In this document: piece after piece, positions 33,301 through 42,077 of the stretch
How the letters are laid out: each line of letters opens with the position of its first letter
Numbering within the stretch: position 1 is the stretch's first letter
NCBI RefSeq assembly: GCF_011300875.1
Contig: NZ_CP049862.1
Location: 1,054,001-1,118,000, forward strand
Reading direction: 5' to 3'
Length of the DNA stretch: 64,000 bases
From: Sanguibacter sp. HDW7
Lineage (GTDB): Bacteria; Actinomycetota; Actinomycetes; Actinomycetales; Cellulomonadaceae
Position numbers and translations under genes: made by a program
Notes under the pieces: model-generated
The model's database searches: none
Seen by the model: only the letters and a program-made list of their open reading frames with translations
Told to the model about the DNA's origin: nothing

Positions 33301-35072
33301 CAGTTGATCTGCACCATGCCTCCCTTGACCTGGGTGACGCCGCCCGCTTCGAGCGCGGCCTTCGCCTGCCCCTTGACCGACACGTCAGCACCTTCGAGCG
33401 CGAGCTTGCCCTTGGCCCTCACGCTGATCTCGGCGGCCTCGAGCGCGAGCCTCTGCTGCGCGCGGACCGTGATCTCCGTGCCCTCGACGGTGACGGAGCC
33501 GTCGTCGCCGACGACGATGCGCGTCGCGCCCGCCTGGATCTTCACGGGCCTGCCCTTCGGCACTGTGAGGTCGACCGCGTCGCCGCCGAGTCGCAGGCGG
33601 GTCTCGCCTCCGGGCAGCGCGAGCAGCACGTGGTCCTTGGCGGCGCTGTCGCCGTCGACGAGCTCGAGGAGGTTGCCCCGGCGTGACGTGAACGCGCGAC
33701 GGCTCACGGTCGATCCCTCGACGGGGTACGTCCCGGGCGCCTTGCGGCGCTCGGAGTGCAGGCCCGTGACGACGACGGGTCGGCGCACGTCGGAGCCCTC
33801 GAACGCGACGAGCACCTCGTCGCCGACCTCGGGCACGACGAGCAGGCCGCGGCCCTCGCCCCCGCCCGCGGACGCGACGCGCGCCCAGTCGGACGTGATC
33901 GTCCGGCCGAGGAACGGGAACTCGACCTTGACGCGGCCCGCGCCGCGCGCGTCGTTCTGCGCGCCGAGCGCGGTGACGATGCCGACGACGACGCCGTCGT
34001 GCGTGTACGCGGCCGCACCGCGGTCACCTGCCCGGCCGCCGAGGTCGGCGAGCGTCGTCCGTGCGCGCGAGCCCGTGACGACCTCGGTCGACCAGCCTGC
34101 GCGGTCCCACGTCGTCGTCACCTCCCGCACGTACTCGGCGTCGTCGGGCCACCACGTGTGCTGGAGCGTGAGGCGCGACCCGGGCGCGAGCGGCACGAGA
34201 CGGCGCACGAGCGCGCGTGCCGCCACGGGACCGGACCCGGCCAGGCGGGCCCGGGCGATCCGGGTCGCCTCGTCCGCGTCGAGCGGGAAGGACGTGGAGT
34301 CGAGGACGACGCGCTCGCTCACCGCGATCCCGTCGACGGCCTTGCGCTCGTGCTCGCCCGTGACGGCCGCGCCGGCCTCGGGGTCCCACGACGTGACGAC
34401 GGCGCGCGTCGGGCCGCCAGACTCCTGGGAGACCTCGCACGTCGCGACCTCGTCGGCGCGGAGCGTGACGTGCTCCGCGCCGGGCCGTGGCGTGCTCGCC
34501 GGCCACAGTCGCAGGGTCGTGCCGTCGAGCATCCAGTCGCTCCCGGTGCGCTGCGCGACGTCGTCGACGAAGCGCAGGGCGGAGCCCGCCTGGAGCATGT
34601 AGTGGACCTTCGCGGGCGGCAGCCCTGTCGCGTCGACGCGGAGGCCGGCCGACTGCACGATCTTGCCGAGGATCGACGCGAGCCCCTCGTCGACGAACGT
34701 CTGCGCGGTCTCGGACGCGAGCAGCGCCGTGGCGTCCTGCGCCGTGACGACGAGGCGGGTGCCGCCGCGCTCGCCGCGGACCGACTCGATGCGGGTGACT
34801 GTGCCCTCGAAGACCGTCGCGACGACGGGCCGGTCGCTCGGACGTCCGCCGACGGTGACCTTCTGCCCGACCTTGACGGCTCCGATCCCGCGCGTGGGGT
34901 CGAGGACGTGCGCGGAGTCGTCGACCGCGAGCTCGAGCCGCGCCCATGCCGTCGTCCGCAGGGGCCGCACGACGCGCAGCGCGACGAGCGTGCCCGTGAG
35001 CGACGTCGGCAGCGGGCCGCCGTCGAGAGTGATGCGCGGAACGAGCGAGACGCCTGCCGCTGCGGACGTCAC
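33300..35072 (-). CDS. VgrG-like spike protein (Afp8-like)
   Basis: The 590-aa protein (GTG 35072) combines a late-control-D/gp27-like N-terminal half (ASILGKIVQSAGLRVDATG, DDVAQRTGSDWMLDG) and a gp5-like OB-fold (VGIVTALGAQNDARGAGRVKVEFPFLGRTITSDWARV, GEGRGLLVVPEVGDEVLVAFEGSD). The C-terminal ~110 residues form a beta-helix needle of short repeats (EITVRAQQRLALEAAEISVRA). It forms the piercing spike; the DUF4280 protein would cap it. Confidence 0.93.
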   Translation of the reverse strand: MTSAAAGVSLVPRITLDGGPLPTSLTGTLVALRVVRPLRTTAWARLELAVDDSAHVLDPTRGIGAVKVGQKVTVGGRPSDRPVVATVFEGTVTRIESVRGERGGTRLVVTAQDATALLASETAQTFVDEGLASILGKIVQSAGLRVDATGLPPAKVHYMLQAGSALRFVDDVAQRTGSDWMLDGTTLRLWPASTPRPGAEHVTLRADEVATCEVSQESGGPTRAVVTSWDPEAGAAVTGEHERKAVDGIAVSERVVLDSTSFPLDADEATRIARARLAGSGPVAARALVRRLVPLAPGSRLTLQHTWWPDDAEYVREVTTTWDRAGWSTEVVTGSRARTTLADLGGRAGDRGAAAYTHDGVVVGIVTALGAQNDARGAGRVKVEFPFLGRTITSDWARVASAGGGEGRGLLVVPEVGDEVLVAFEGSDVRRPVVVTGLHSERRKAPGTYPVEGSTVSRRAFTSRRGNLLELVDGDSAAKDHVLLALPGGETRLRLGGDAVDLTVPKGRPVKIQAGATRIVVGDDGSVTVEGTEITVRAQQRLALEAAEISVRAKGKLALEGADVSVKGQAKAALEAGGVTQVKGGMVQIN

Positions 35073-35728
35073 AGGTCCTCGATCCCGGGCACGGCGAGCA
35101 ACGTGCCCGGCACGAGCCGCAGCGGGTCGGTCACGGCGTTCGCGGCCGCGAGCGGCCGCCAGCGGGTCGCGTCGCCATAGTAGCGGGCCGCGATGCGGTC
35201 GAGCGTCTCGCCCGACTGCACGCGGTGGACCCGGTGCGGCTGCGGCGTGCCCGACGTCGGGTTCTGCGGGCCGAACGCGTGCTCGGGCTCGAACTGCTGC
35301 AGGACGAGGTCGAGGGTCGCGCGCAGCGGCGTGCCCGTCGGCGAGAAGTACGTGTAGGCGAGCGCGAGGTCCGCGATGACGGAGCGGAACGAGTGCACCT
35401 CGCCCCAGTGGAAGGTCACGAGCGGCGGCCGCACGTCGCCCGCACGCTCGTCCGAGCCGGGAAGCGTCGGGTCGATGTCCATCGCCTCGACCACACGCCC
35501 GGTGTGCTCGGCGACCGAGCGGCCGGTCGCCGTCGTGTCGAAGAACAGCGACACCTCGAGGACACCGGGGCGCGCGCCGCCGAAGCGCAGGCGCGGCGTC
35601 GGCCGGCCCGGACGTGGCGTCGCGTCCCACGAGTTCGAGCGCGTGAGCCGCAGCTCGGCCGGGTTGTACAGGCACGGGATGCGCTCGCCGCCCTCGAGCT
35701 CGAGGAACGCCTTCTCGGGTGCAGCCAT
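35069..35728 (-). CDS. LysM-domain baseplate hub protein (Afp7-like)
   Basis: The 219-aa protein carries the eCIS/phage hub pattern (FLELEGGERIPCLYNPAELRLTRSNSWD, SLFFDTTATGRSVAEHTGRVV, FRSVIADLALAYTYFSPTGTPLRATLDLVLQQF) and a C-terminal LysM domain at about 168-217 (HRVQSGETLDRIAARYYGD...NAVTDPLRLVPGTLLAVP). It connects tube and spike. The start is coupled to the gene above (TGATG). Confidence 0.9.
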   Translation of the reverse strand: MAAPEKAFLELEGGERIPCLYNPAELRLTRSNSWDATPRPGRPTPRLRFGGARPGVLEVSLFFDTTATGRSVAEHTGRVVEAMDIDPTLPGSDERAGDVRPPLVTFHWGEVHSFRSVIADLALAYTYFSPTGTPLRATLDLVLQQFEPEHAFGPQNPTSGTPQPHRVHRVQSGETLDRIAARYYGDATRWRPLAAANAVTDPLRLVPGTLLAVPGIEDL

Positions 35729-35919
35729 CAGAACGCTCCAGGGGTGAGGCCGGTCGTACGCAGCGCGGACTCCTCGAGCAGCCGACGCTCGACGCGCCGC
35801 GCGACGCGGTCGGTGAGGTCGTCCTCGAGCGCGTCGGCGAGCCGCGCGAGGAGTCGCTCGTCGAGGTGGAGCTCGCCCGCGCTCGCGCGGGCGGCCCCGG
35901 TCGTCGGGAGGGTGCTCAT
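35728..35919 (-). other. Possible internal translation start giving a 63-aa protein
   Basis: Inside the 975-aa gene, ATG 35919 is preceded by GAGGAG at 8 nt, an unusually good ribosome-binding site for an internal Met. It would make a separate 63-aa protein containing the helical LDERLLARLADALEDDL segment. The ordered C-terminus is thus either a domain of the large protein, a separate product, or both. Confidence 0.4.
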
Positions 35920-38655
35920 CGTGGGCTCCTCGCTGCTCGGGGAGAGGGCGGAGTCGGCGCGCGCGAGGGCGCGCCGCAGGATCGAGAGGCCGGCCGCGGT
36001 GTCGTCGTGGGACGCGCCGAGGCGGGCGACGGCAGGCACGGCCGGCGCGCCGGGAACCGGGGCCGCGACGCGCGCGGGCGCGCGCGGCGGCAGGACCGAG
36101 CGGCGCAGCGGCACGGTGGCCGCGTCCGTGAGGGACGATCGCCAGGCGCTCGCGGTCGCGGGGGCAGCCGGGCCGCGCTGCGCGGGGCGACCCGCGACGG
36201 GCGGCGTCGCGCGTCCGGCGAGGCTCGTGCCGCTGTGGTGGGCGGGGTCGGTCCCCGCCGTGCGGCCGGGGCCGGACGGCGTGCGGCGGACCGCGGGTGC
36301 GTGGCGCCACGGGTGCGTCGACGCCGCTGCGCGCGTCGCGCCGTCGTGCGCGGGTGAGCCGCCGACGGCGAGAGGTGTCGTCGGTCCGGTCGCGCGCCGC
36401 ACGGCGCGCGCACCTGCGCCGAGACGCACGTCGGACGCGGGGGAGGTGAGGACGGCCGACGATCGTGCTGCCGACGTGCTTCCCGACGACGACACGGACC
36501 GCGTCGCGTGCCCGACCGCCTCGGAGCGGGCCGCTGCCGTGCTGAGCGGGATCCCCGGAGCGCGCACGCTTCCCGCCGGAACGCCGGAGGGCGACCCGAG
36601 ACCTGTGGCGCCGCCCGCCGACGACGGCAGCACCGCCGACGCGACGTCGAGCCCGCCGGGTGCGGCGCCGGTGGTGCTGACCGACGACGCGGCACCTGCC
36701 GCACGAGCAGTCACGACGCCGCGGGACGACGGCGCGCCGGGCGTCGCGGACGTGGTTCCGCCGGTGAGAGCGAGGGTCGCGGCGGACCGTGCGGCCGCGT
36801 CGTCCCGGCGCGTGACGGCGACCTGACGGCGCACTGCGGTGACCTTGCCCGGCTGCGCAGCGGCGACGCCTGCGCCGCGGACGTCTGCCCGGCGCGCGAG
36901 CATCCCGGGCACCGGTCGGACCACGCGGGCGACGGCGTGGTCGCCGTCCCGGGCGGGGCCGGTGAGCGTGGGCGCGGCTGTCCCGTCGGTCGGGTCGGCC
37001 GCGCGTGCGGCGGACGTGCCGGTGGACGTCCGCCCGTCTGGCGCACCGACGCGCGCGCGGGCCGACGCGCTCTGCGCGGCGAGGCTCCCGGGCACGGCGA
37101 GCGCGCGCCGCAACGGGACGTGCGACATGGTGAGGTGCGACGGGGTGACGTGCGACGTGGCGGCTTGCGGCCCGGCGGTCAGGCCCGCGGTCGGTGCGGG
37201 AGTGGCCGCGTCGGTCGTCGGCGAAGGCCCCCGCGAGGTGGGGCCGGCGCCGGACGTGCTGGCGGTGCTCGTCCCGCCCGCGGAGGCCGGGGTCGCATCG
37301 GTGCCGGTCGTCGGGCGGCCGGTGGTGGACGGGTGCGTCGTCGAGGGTGCGGCAGTCGTCGTGCCGGAGGTGCCCGGGCCAGCCGACGAGACGTGCGGGC
37401 TGGCTGCGGGCGCTGGTGACGCCGTCGCGCGGCGCACATCGGCGACGGCCCCGCGCGACCCCGGGTGGGCGGCCGGGACGTGACCGGCGTCGGCCTGTGC
37501 CGGGCGGACGAGGGCTGTCGGGCGGAGCGTCAGCGCGCCGGTGCGTGCGCCGGCGACGGCGCGCTGGCCCGACGCCGTCGATCGGCGCAGCGCGGGCGCC
37601 GAACGAGTGACGGCCGAGGCCTCGGGGGCGTGGCCGAGCAGCGAGCGTGAGCTTGCGGCACGGGGGAGCGACGCGGACCACGTGCCCGGGTGGCGCTCGG
37701 CGGAGGCTCGTCGCACCTCGGGCGAGGTGGGCAGCTCGTGCACGGACGCGGCGGGTGCGGGCGCGTCGGGCACCATCTCGGTGTGCCGTGCGGAACTGTC
37801 GCGCGTCGACGACCGGTCCGCCGTCGGGCTCGACGCCGCGACGTTCGACGCCGCGACGCCGGACGCCGCGACGCCGGTCGTCGGACGCGTCGCCGCGGAC
37901 GAGCCGGGCAGCATGGCGGAGCCGGCGAGCGTGGCCCGAGCCGCCGCGGCCGTGCGCGACGCAGCGGCTCGCCGTCGGGCGAGGCGTGGCGGAGCGGTGC
38001 GGCGTCGGACCGCGGGGAGCGCGGGCGCGCCCGCAGCTCGCGGTGCGGGAGCACCGGGCGGGGTCTGGGTGGCAGCGGGTCCGGCGGCACGGCGCGACCC
38101 CGCGGCGCCGTCCGTGGGTCCGGACCCGGTGGGCCGGGGGGCGGGCCCCCGGGAGGGTGCGACGCTGCGGCGCCGCGAGTCGAGGGACGTCACCATGGAG
38201 CCGGCGGCCGCGACCTCGGCGGGCAGGCGCATGGGAACCGCCTTGGGCGTCGCGCTCACGCCGAGGCGGCCAGGCGTCCAGGAGTCCCGGTCGATGCGCG
38301 ACGCGGCCCGGGCAAGTCCGCGCGGCGGCGCGGCGACCGGCGTGCGTGACGGACGCTGCGCGTCGTCGTCGGCCGGGGCGTCGGGCGCCGGCGACCACCA
38401 GCGGGGGGCGCGCACCGAGCGTGCCGCGGGCGGGGCGCCGACCTCGGTGGTCTCGCGCAGAGCCGTCGTGAGCGGCGCCGGGCGCCGCACCGCGGGCGTG
38501 CGGGCGAGGCCGCGCGCGAACGCGGCCGAGCCCGCCGCGGTGAGCCCGAGGCGACCCGCGCGGAAGCGCGTGAGCGCACCTGCGGGCCGCAGGTGCGCGG
38601 GGCCCTGCGGCTGGTCGGGCGCGGTGGGCCCGGGCGGGAGGGTGGGGATGCTCAT
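35728..38655 (-). CDS. 975-aa disordered Ala/Pro/Arg/Thr-rich protein, tape-measure candidate
   Basis: No domain is recognisable. Almost the whole length is low-complexity Ala, Pro, Arg, Ser, Thr, Gly, with few hydrophobic or aromatic residues. The N-terminal ~60 residues (LTRFRAGRLGLTAAGSAAFARGLARTP) and last ~45 (LDERLLARLADALEDDLTDRVARRVERRLLEES) look ordered and helical. It is encoded between the second tube protein and the LysM hub protein with 4-nt and TGATG overlaps, so it belongs to the particle operon. I saw no other tape-measure gene, so length control is one possibility; a lumen-filling cargo is another. Confidence 0.75.
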   Translation of the reverse strand: MSIPTLPPGPTAPDQPQGPAHLRPAGALTRFRAGRLGLTAAGSAAFARGLARTPAVRRPAPLTTALRETTEVGAPPAARSVRAPRWWSPAPDAPADDDAQRPSRTPVAAPPRGLARAASRIDRDSWTPGRLGVSATPKAVPMRLPAEVAAAGSMVTSLDSRRRSVAPSRGPAPRPTGSGPTDGAAGSRRAAGPAATQTPPGAPAPRAAGAPALPAVRRRTAPPRLARRRAAASRTAAAARATLAGSAMLPGSSAATRPTTGVAASGVAASNVAASSPTADRSSTRDSSARHTEMVPDAPAPAASVHELPTSPEVRRASAERHPGTWSASLPRAASSRSLLGHAPEASAVTRSAPALRRSTASGQRAVAGARTGALTLRPTALVRPAQADAGHVPAAHPGSRGAVADVRRATASPAPAASPHVSSAGPGTSGTTTAAPSTTHPSTTGRPTTGTDATPASAGGTSTASTSGAGPTSRGPSPTTDAATPAPTAGLTAGPQAATSHVTPSHLTMSHVPLRRALAVPGSLAAQSASARARVGAPDGRTSTGTSAARAADPTDGTAAPTLTGPARDGDHAVARVVRPVPGMLARRADVRGAGVAAAQPGKVTAVRRQVAVTRRDDAAARSAATLALTGGTTSATPGAPSSRGVVTARAAGAASSVSTTGAAPGGLDVASAVLPSSAGGATGLGSPSGVPAGSVRAPGIPLSTAAARSEAVGHATRSVSSSGSTSAARSSAVLTSPASDVRLGAGARAVRRATGPTTPLAVGGSPAHDGATRAAASTHPWRHAPAVRRTPSGPGRTAGTDPAHHSGTSLAGRATPPVAGRPAQRGPAAPATASAWRSSLTDAATVPLRRSVLPPRAPARVAAPVPGAPAVPAVARLGASHDDTAAGLSILRRALARADSALSPSSEEPTMSTLPTTGAARASAGELHLDERLLARLADALEDDLTDRVARRVERRLLEESALRTTGLTPGAF

Positions 38656-39125
38656 GACGTCTTCGCCCGGAAGCCCTCGTGGGAGACCTCGAGCCGCTCG
38701 ACGAGCGTCGCGTTCGACTCGACGTCGAAGGTCGGGCCGTCCCACGCGACGGCGAACACGCCGTCGACGTCCCACGCGCGCAGCCGCTCACCGGTGTAGT
38801 CGAGCGCCGTCACGGCGCCCGTCGACCGCACGAGCTTGCCGCCGTTCGCGGCCAGGCCCTCGCCTGCGCTCGCGCGCACCCACGAGAACAGCGCGTCGGA
38901 CTCGACGAGCCCGCGCTCGAAGACGAGGTTGGGCCACTCGAGGACGCCGGGGAACGTGTGGACGAAGTCGTTCTGGCCGCCCTCGACGTACCGGTGCGTG
39001 CCGAGCCGCACGGAGAGCCCCGAGAGCTTGCGGAACGTGCCGATGGGCACGCCGTCGACTTCGAAGAGGAACCAGCCGGCGGTCGACGCGTCGCCGCCGA
39101 GCGCGCGCTGCTCAGAGCTGCTCAC
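38652..39125 (-). CDS. Phage tail tube protein, second copy (gp19-like)
   Basis: The 157-aa protein has the T4-like tail-tube pattern: GWFLFEVDGVPIGTFRKLSGLSV, EGGQNDFVHTFPGVLEWPNLVFERG, and a C-terminal AWDGPTFDVESNATLVERLEVSHEGF. I chose GTG 39125 (GGGAGG upstream), which overlaps the DUF6760 gene by 14 nt; an in-frame ATG at 39167 lies fully inside it. It is probably the tube-initiator type (Afp5-like) rather than the main tube. Confidence 0.88.
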   Translation of the reverse strand: MSSSEQRALGGDASTAGWFLFEVDGVPIGTFRKLSGLSVRLGTHRYVEGGQNDFVHTFPGVLEWPNLVFERGLVESDALFSWVRASAGEGLAANGGKLVRSTGAVTALDYTGERLRAWDVDGVFAVAWDGPTFDVESNATLVERLEVSHEGFRAKTS

Positions 39126-39285
39126 GTGCGGCCTCCCAGGCGCGGTCGTTGAGTGCCGAGACGGCACGGATGAGACGGACCCGGTCCAGGTGCTCGAGGT
39201 CGAGCACCTGGTCCAGGGGCCAGTGCAGGTGGTAGGAGAGGTAGGCGATCTCCTGCCACAGGGCGTCGGTCGGGTAGCGGAGCAT
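39112..39285 (-). CDS. DUF6760 small CIS protein
   Basis: This 57-aa protein reads as the DUF6760 family found next to tube genes: YPTDALWQEIAYLSYHLHWP, LDQVLDLEHLDRVRLIRAV. It is mostly helical with many aromatic residues. ATG 39285 overlaps the previous stop (TGATG). The function is unknown; its constant place suggests tube assembly. Confidence 0.8.
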   Translation of the reverse strand: MLRYPTDALWQEIAYLSYHLHWPLDQVLDLEHLDRVRLIRAVSALNDRAWEAAREQL

Positions 39286-39779
39286 CAGGCCCCGTCCCGG
39301 ATCTCCTCGATCGAGGCCCGGGTGCGCGCCGAGGCGAGCGCAGGGACGGGCGCGGGCGCCTCGTCCTCGGTCTCGTCCTCGACGGCCTCGGGGACGGCGG
39401 CCGCCGCCGTGACGGCACCCGAGGGTGCCGTCACGGGGGCGGGAGCCTCGGCCTGCGCCGCGACGAGGGCCTCGTACTCGGCCTGCGAGCCGAAGTTGAT
39501 GACCCCGTAGAAGTCCTGGAGGAACGCCAGGTCCGCGGCGAACAGGTTCTCGATCTCGTGGCTCGTCACCATCTCGAGCGCCCCGAGGCGCTCGACGACA
39601 CGGGCGAGGATGACCACCGTGAGACGGGGGTCGTCCGGCCCGTCGACCGTCGGGTCGCGGAGCGGCTCGAGCTCGTCGCGCGCTGTCGCGAGGCGCATGA
39701 CGCCCTCGCGGTGCACGTCGCCGTGACGGTCGACGTACCCGCGGGGGAGGGTGAACGCGTAGCGGGTCTGCAGGCTCAC
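39285..39779 (-). CDS. Tail assembly chaperone-like CIS protein
   Basis: The 164-aa protein starts at GTG 39779. Its N-terminal half (TRYAFTLPRGYVDRHGDVHREGVMRLATARDE, RLTVVILARVVERLG, VTSHEIENLFAADLAFLQDFYGVIN) matches the small phage tail assembly proteins found between tube and DUF6760 in eCIS loci. The C-terminal ~65 residues are Ala/Pro/Glu-rich and probably disordered. It overlaps the tube stop by 4 nt. Confidence 0.75.
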   Translation of the reverse strand: MSLQTRYAFTLPRGYVDRHGDVHREGVMRLATARDELEPLRDPTVDGPDDPRLTVVILARVVERLGALEMVTSHEIENLFAADLAFLQDFYGVINFGSQAEYEALVAAQAEAPAPVTAPSGAVTAAAAVPEAVEDETEDEAPAPVPALASARTRASIEEIRDGA

Positions 39780-40255
39780 TTGACCCGCTCGAGGCGCTCG
39801 ATGACGAGGGTGATGGACTCCTTGACGACCTCGTTGGAGTCGACCGAGAGCTGGTCCGTCGAGATCTTCGAGGGCCACGAGTTGAAGAAGTTGAAGCGCG
39901 CGACCTCGTTGCGGGCCGAGTCGTAGAGCACGATCGAGCCGTTCTTGCGCAGGCCCGTGCGGTCGGTGGCCTTGAGGCCCGCGCCACGGATCTCGTTGAA
40001 CCACTTCCACATCTTGTCGCTCGGGGAGTCGAGCGGGGCGACGCGCGTGAGCGCGAGGTCGGCCGTCTGGACGCGGCCGCCGAGGCCCTTGACCTGCTCG
40101 GCGGCACCGCCTGCGCCGGACTGGGTGACGCTCGCGACGGCGACCTCGATGTCGAGGCCCGAGACGGAGATGAGGGCGGTGATGACCTCGCCGTCGATCT
40201 CGAGGAAGAAGTTCTGGGCGATGATCGGGTCGTTGTTGAACAGTCCGTCAACCAC
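39776..40255 (-). CDS. Main tail tube protein (gp19-like, Afp1/Pvc1-type)
   Basis: The 159-aa protein has the gp19 tube fold pattern: NDPIIAQNFFLEIDGEVITALISVSGLDIEV, a central TRVAPLDSPSDKMWKWFNEIRG, and GSIVLYDSARNEVARFNFFNSWPSKISTDQLSVDSNEVVKESITLVIERLERV. The gene lies 27 bp after the sheath stop. It forms stacked hexamers inside the sheath. Confidence 0.94.
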   Translation of the reverse strand: MVDGLFNNDPIIAQNFFLEIDGEVITALISVSGLDIEVAVASVTQSGAGGAAEQVKGLGGRVQTADLALTRVAPLDSPSDKMWKWFNEIRGAGLKATDRTGLRKNGSIVLYDSARNEVARFNFFNSWPSKISTDQLSVDSNEVVKESITLVIERLERVK

Positions 40256-40282
40256 GGTGGTCTCCTTGGGTCAGGTCCGCGC

Positions 40283-41851
40283 TCAGGCGGCCGAGTTCTT
40301 GTTCTGGCTGATGCGGAAGACGACGAACTCGGCGGGCTTCACCGGGGCGATGCCGACCTCGACGACGAGCTTGCCCGCGTCGATCGACTCGGGGGTGTTC
40401 GTCGTCTCGTCGCACTTGACGAAGTACGCCTGCTGGGGCGAGGAGCCGAAGAGGGCGCCCGCCTTCCACAGTCCGTGGAGGTAGCCCGAGAGAGTGCGGT
40501 TGACGCCCTCCCAGAGCTTGACGTCGTTGGGCTCGAAGACGGCCCACTGGGTGCCCTCGAGGATCGTCGACTCGATCATGTTGAAGAGGCGACGGACGTT
40601 GACGTACTGCCAGTCGGTGTCCGAGGCGAGCGTGCGGGCGCCCCACACGCGGATGCCGCGCGTGCCGAACGGGCGGATCGCGTTGATGCCGATGGGGTTG
40701 AGGAAGCCCTGCTCGGTCTGCGTGATGGCACGCTCGACGTCGAGGACGCCGCGGAGCGTGTCGTTGGCCGGGGCCTTCCACACGCCGCGCGTGTCGTCGG
40801 TGCGGGCCCAGAGGCCTGCGACGTGGCCCGAGGCCGGGATCGACACGGTCGTCGCGCCGGCACCGCCCGTGGGGTTCTCGACCGTGATCCACGGGTAGTA
40901 CATGGCGGCGAACGCCGAGTCGTACTGGGCGACCTCGGAGCGCCACTCCTTGACCTGCTGCGGCGTGAGGCCGGGCGGCGGGTCGAGGAGAGCCATGCGG
41001 TTGGGGTGGTTCTCGCAGTGTGCGACGAGGGACGTCTGCACTGCCTTCCACAGGTCGAGGTCGACGGTGCCGTCGGCGCGGGACGCGGCGGTGACGAGGT
41101 CGGGGACGACGACGATGGTCACGTCCTCGGCGATCGAGAGTCCGTTGATGCCCGAGCGGGCCGTCTCGGAGCCGGCGAAGCGGCGGCCGGTGACGGCCAC
41201 GGGGATCGGGTCGGCCTTCGCGAGCGTGTACGCGCCGGGGCGCAGGACCTCGAGCTGGGCGGAGAGGTCGGTGTCCTCCTCGAGGAGGATCTCGATCTTC
41301 ACCTTCGTCGACGTCGCGTTGACGACCGTCGCGGCGTCGCGCGGGCCGCCGAGCGTGAGGTCGCCGAACGACTCGACCTCGACGCCGTTCTCGACGATGC
41401 GCAGGGTGAAGGGCGCGGGACCCTCGAGGTCCTCGGGCGCCTCGTCGGTCGTCACGGTGACGGTGAGGTCGGCGTCGGGCTCGACCGAGGTCACGGCGAC
41501 GGGCAGGCCGAGCGAGCGGTCCGTGGCGGGCAGCGCGAGACGCGAGGACTCGCCGGCGGGCTCGACGTGCGGGACGCGCACGATGTACGCCGCGGTGCCC
41601 CCGTTGAGGAAGAAGCCGTGGACGGACAGGGGCAGGACTGCGCCCTCGACGAAGCCTCCGTAGAGGTTCTCGAACTGCGTCCAGCTCGTCACGAGGCGCG
41701 GAGCGAGGCCCTGGGGGTCGCTCGGGTCGTCGTGCGGGGCGCGGGCGGTGAAACCGACGAAGGCGGCGACGGCGGTGGGGGCCGAGGCGAGCACCTTCTG
41801 GCTCGAGGGGACTTCCTCGACGTAAACGCCGGGTGCGGTGTAGGTGGGCAC
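40283..41851 (-). CDS. Contractile tail sheath protein
   Basis: The 522-aa sheath subunit begins TYTAPGVYVEEVPSSQKVLASAPTAVAAFVG, the eCIS sheath N-terminal signature, and ends with the C-terminal sheath domain: ENPTGGAGATTVSIPASGHVAGLWARTDDTRGVWKAPAN, GIRVWGARTLASDTDWQYVNVRRLFNMIE and AKPAEFV-type terminal strand (PAEFVVFRISQNKNSAA). GTG 41851 is preceded by AGGAAG. It is the first gene of the minus operon, behind the 21-bp element. Only one sheath gene is present. Confidence 0.96.
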   Translation of the reverse strand: MPTYTAPGVYVEEVPSSQKVLASAPTAVAAFVGFTARAPHDDPSDPQGLAPRLVTSWTQFENLYGGFVEGAVLPLSVHGFFLNGGTAAYIVRVPHVEPAGESSRLALPATDRSLGLPVAVTSVEPDADLTVTVTTDEAPEDLEGPAPFTLRIVENGVEVESFGDLTLGGPRDAATVVNATSTKVKIEILLEEDTDLSAQLEVLRPGAYTLAKADPIPVAVTGRRFAGSETARSGINGLSIAEDVTIVVVPDLVTAASRADGTVDLDLWKAVQTSLVAHCENHPNRMALLDPPPGLTPQQVKEWRSEVAQYDSAFAAMYYPWITVENPTGGAGATTVSIPASGHVAGLWARTDDTRGVWKAPANDTLRGVLDVERAITQTEQGFLNPIGINAIRPFGTRGIRVWGARTLASDTDWQYVNVRRLFNMIESTILEGTQWAVFEPNDVKLWEGVNRTLSGYLHGLWKAGALFGSSPQQAYFVKCDETTNTPESIDAGKLVVEVGIAPVKPAEFVVFRISQNKNSAA

Positions 41852-41913
41852 GGTTCTTCCTCTGCGTCGACGACGGTGGCCGGCAGGGCGCACCGGGCTG
41901 GTGGACGACAGCG

Positions 41914-41983
41914 AACGTAGGCCGCAGCGGTTGCGGACAACATCGGTAGTTGCTACGGAACTTTCACCCGGGCGGTGTAGTGT
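41914..41983. promoter_or_regulatory. Divergent sheath/LuxR promoter with element copy 3
   Basis: The inverted element at 41941-41961 (CATCGGTAGTTGCTACGG and flanks) is followed on the minus strand, 21 bp away, by TACGTT (41919-41914), a -10 for the sheath operon. On the plus strand TAGTGT at 41978-41983 could be the -10 of the LuxR gene; the element would then overlap its -35 position, suggesting activation of the sheath and possible autorepression of the regulator. Confidence 0.65.
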
Positions 41984-42077
41984 CCCGGTAGTTCATGGCT
42001 CGCGCGCGGGTCTTAGGGCCCGTGTCCGCGCTCGTGGGGGTATGTCCGGGCCGTCGGGGTGAGGTCGGGAGACGACG

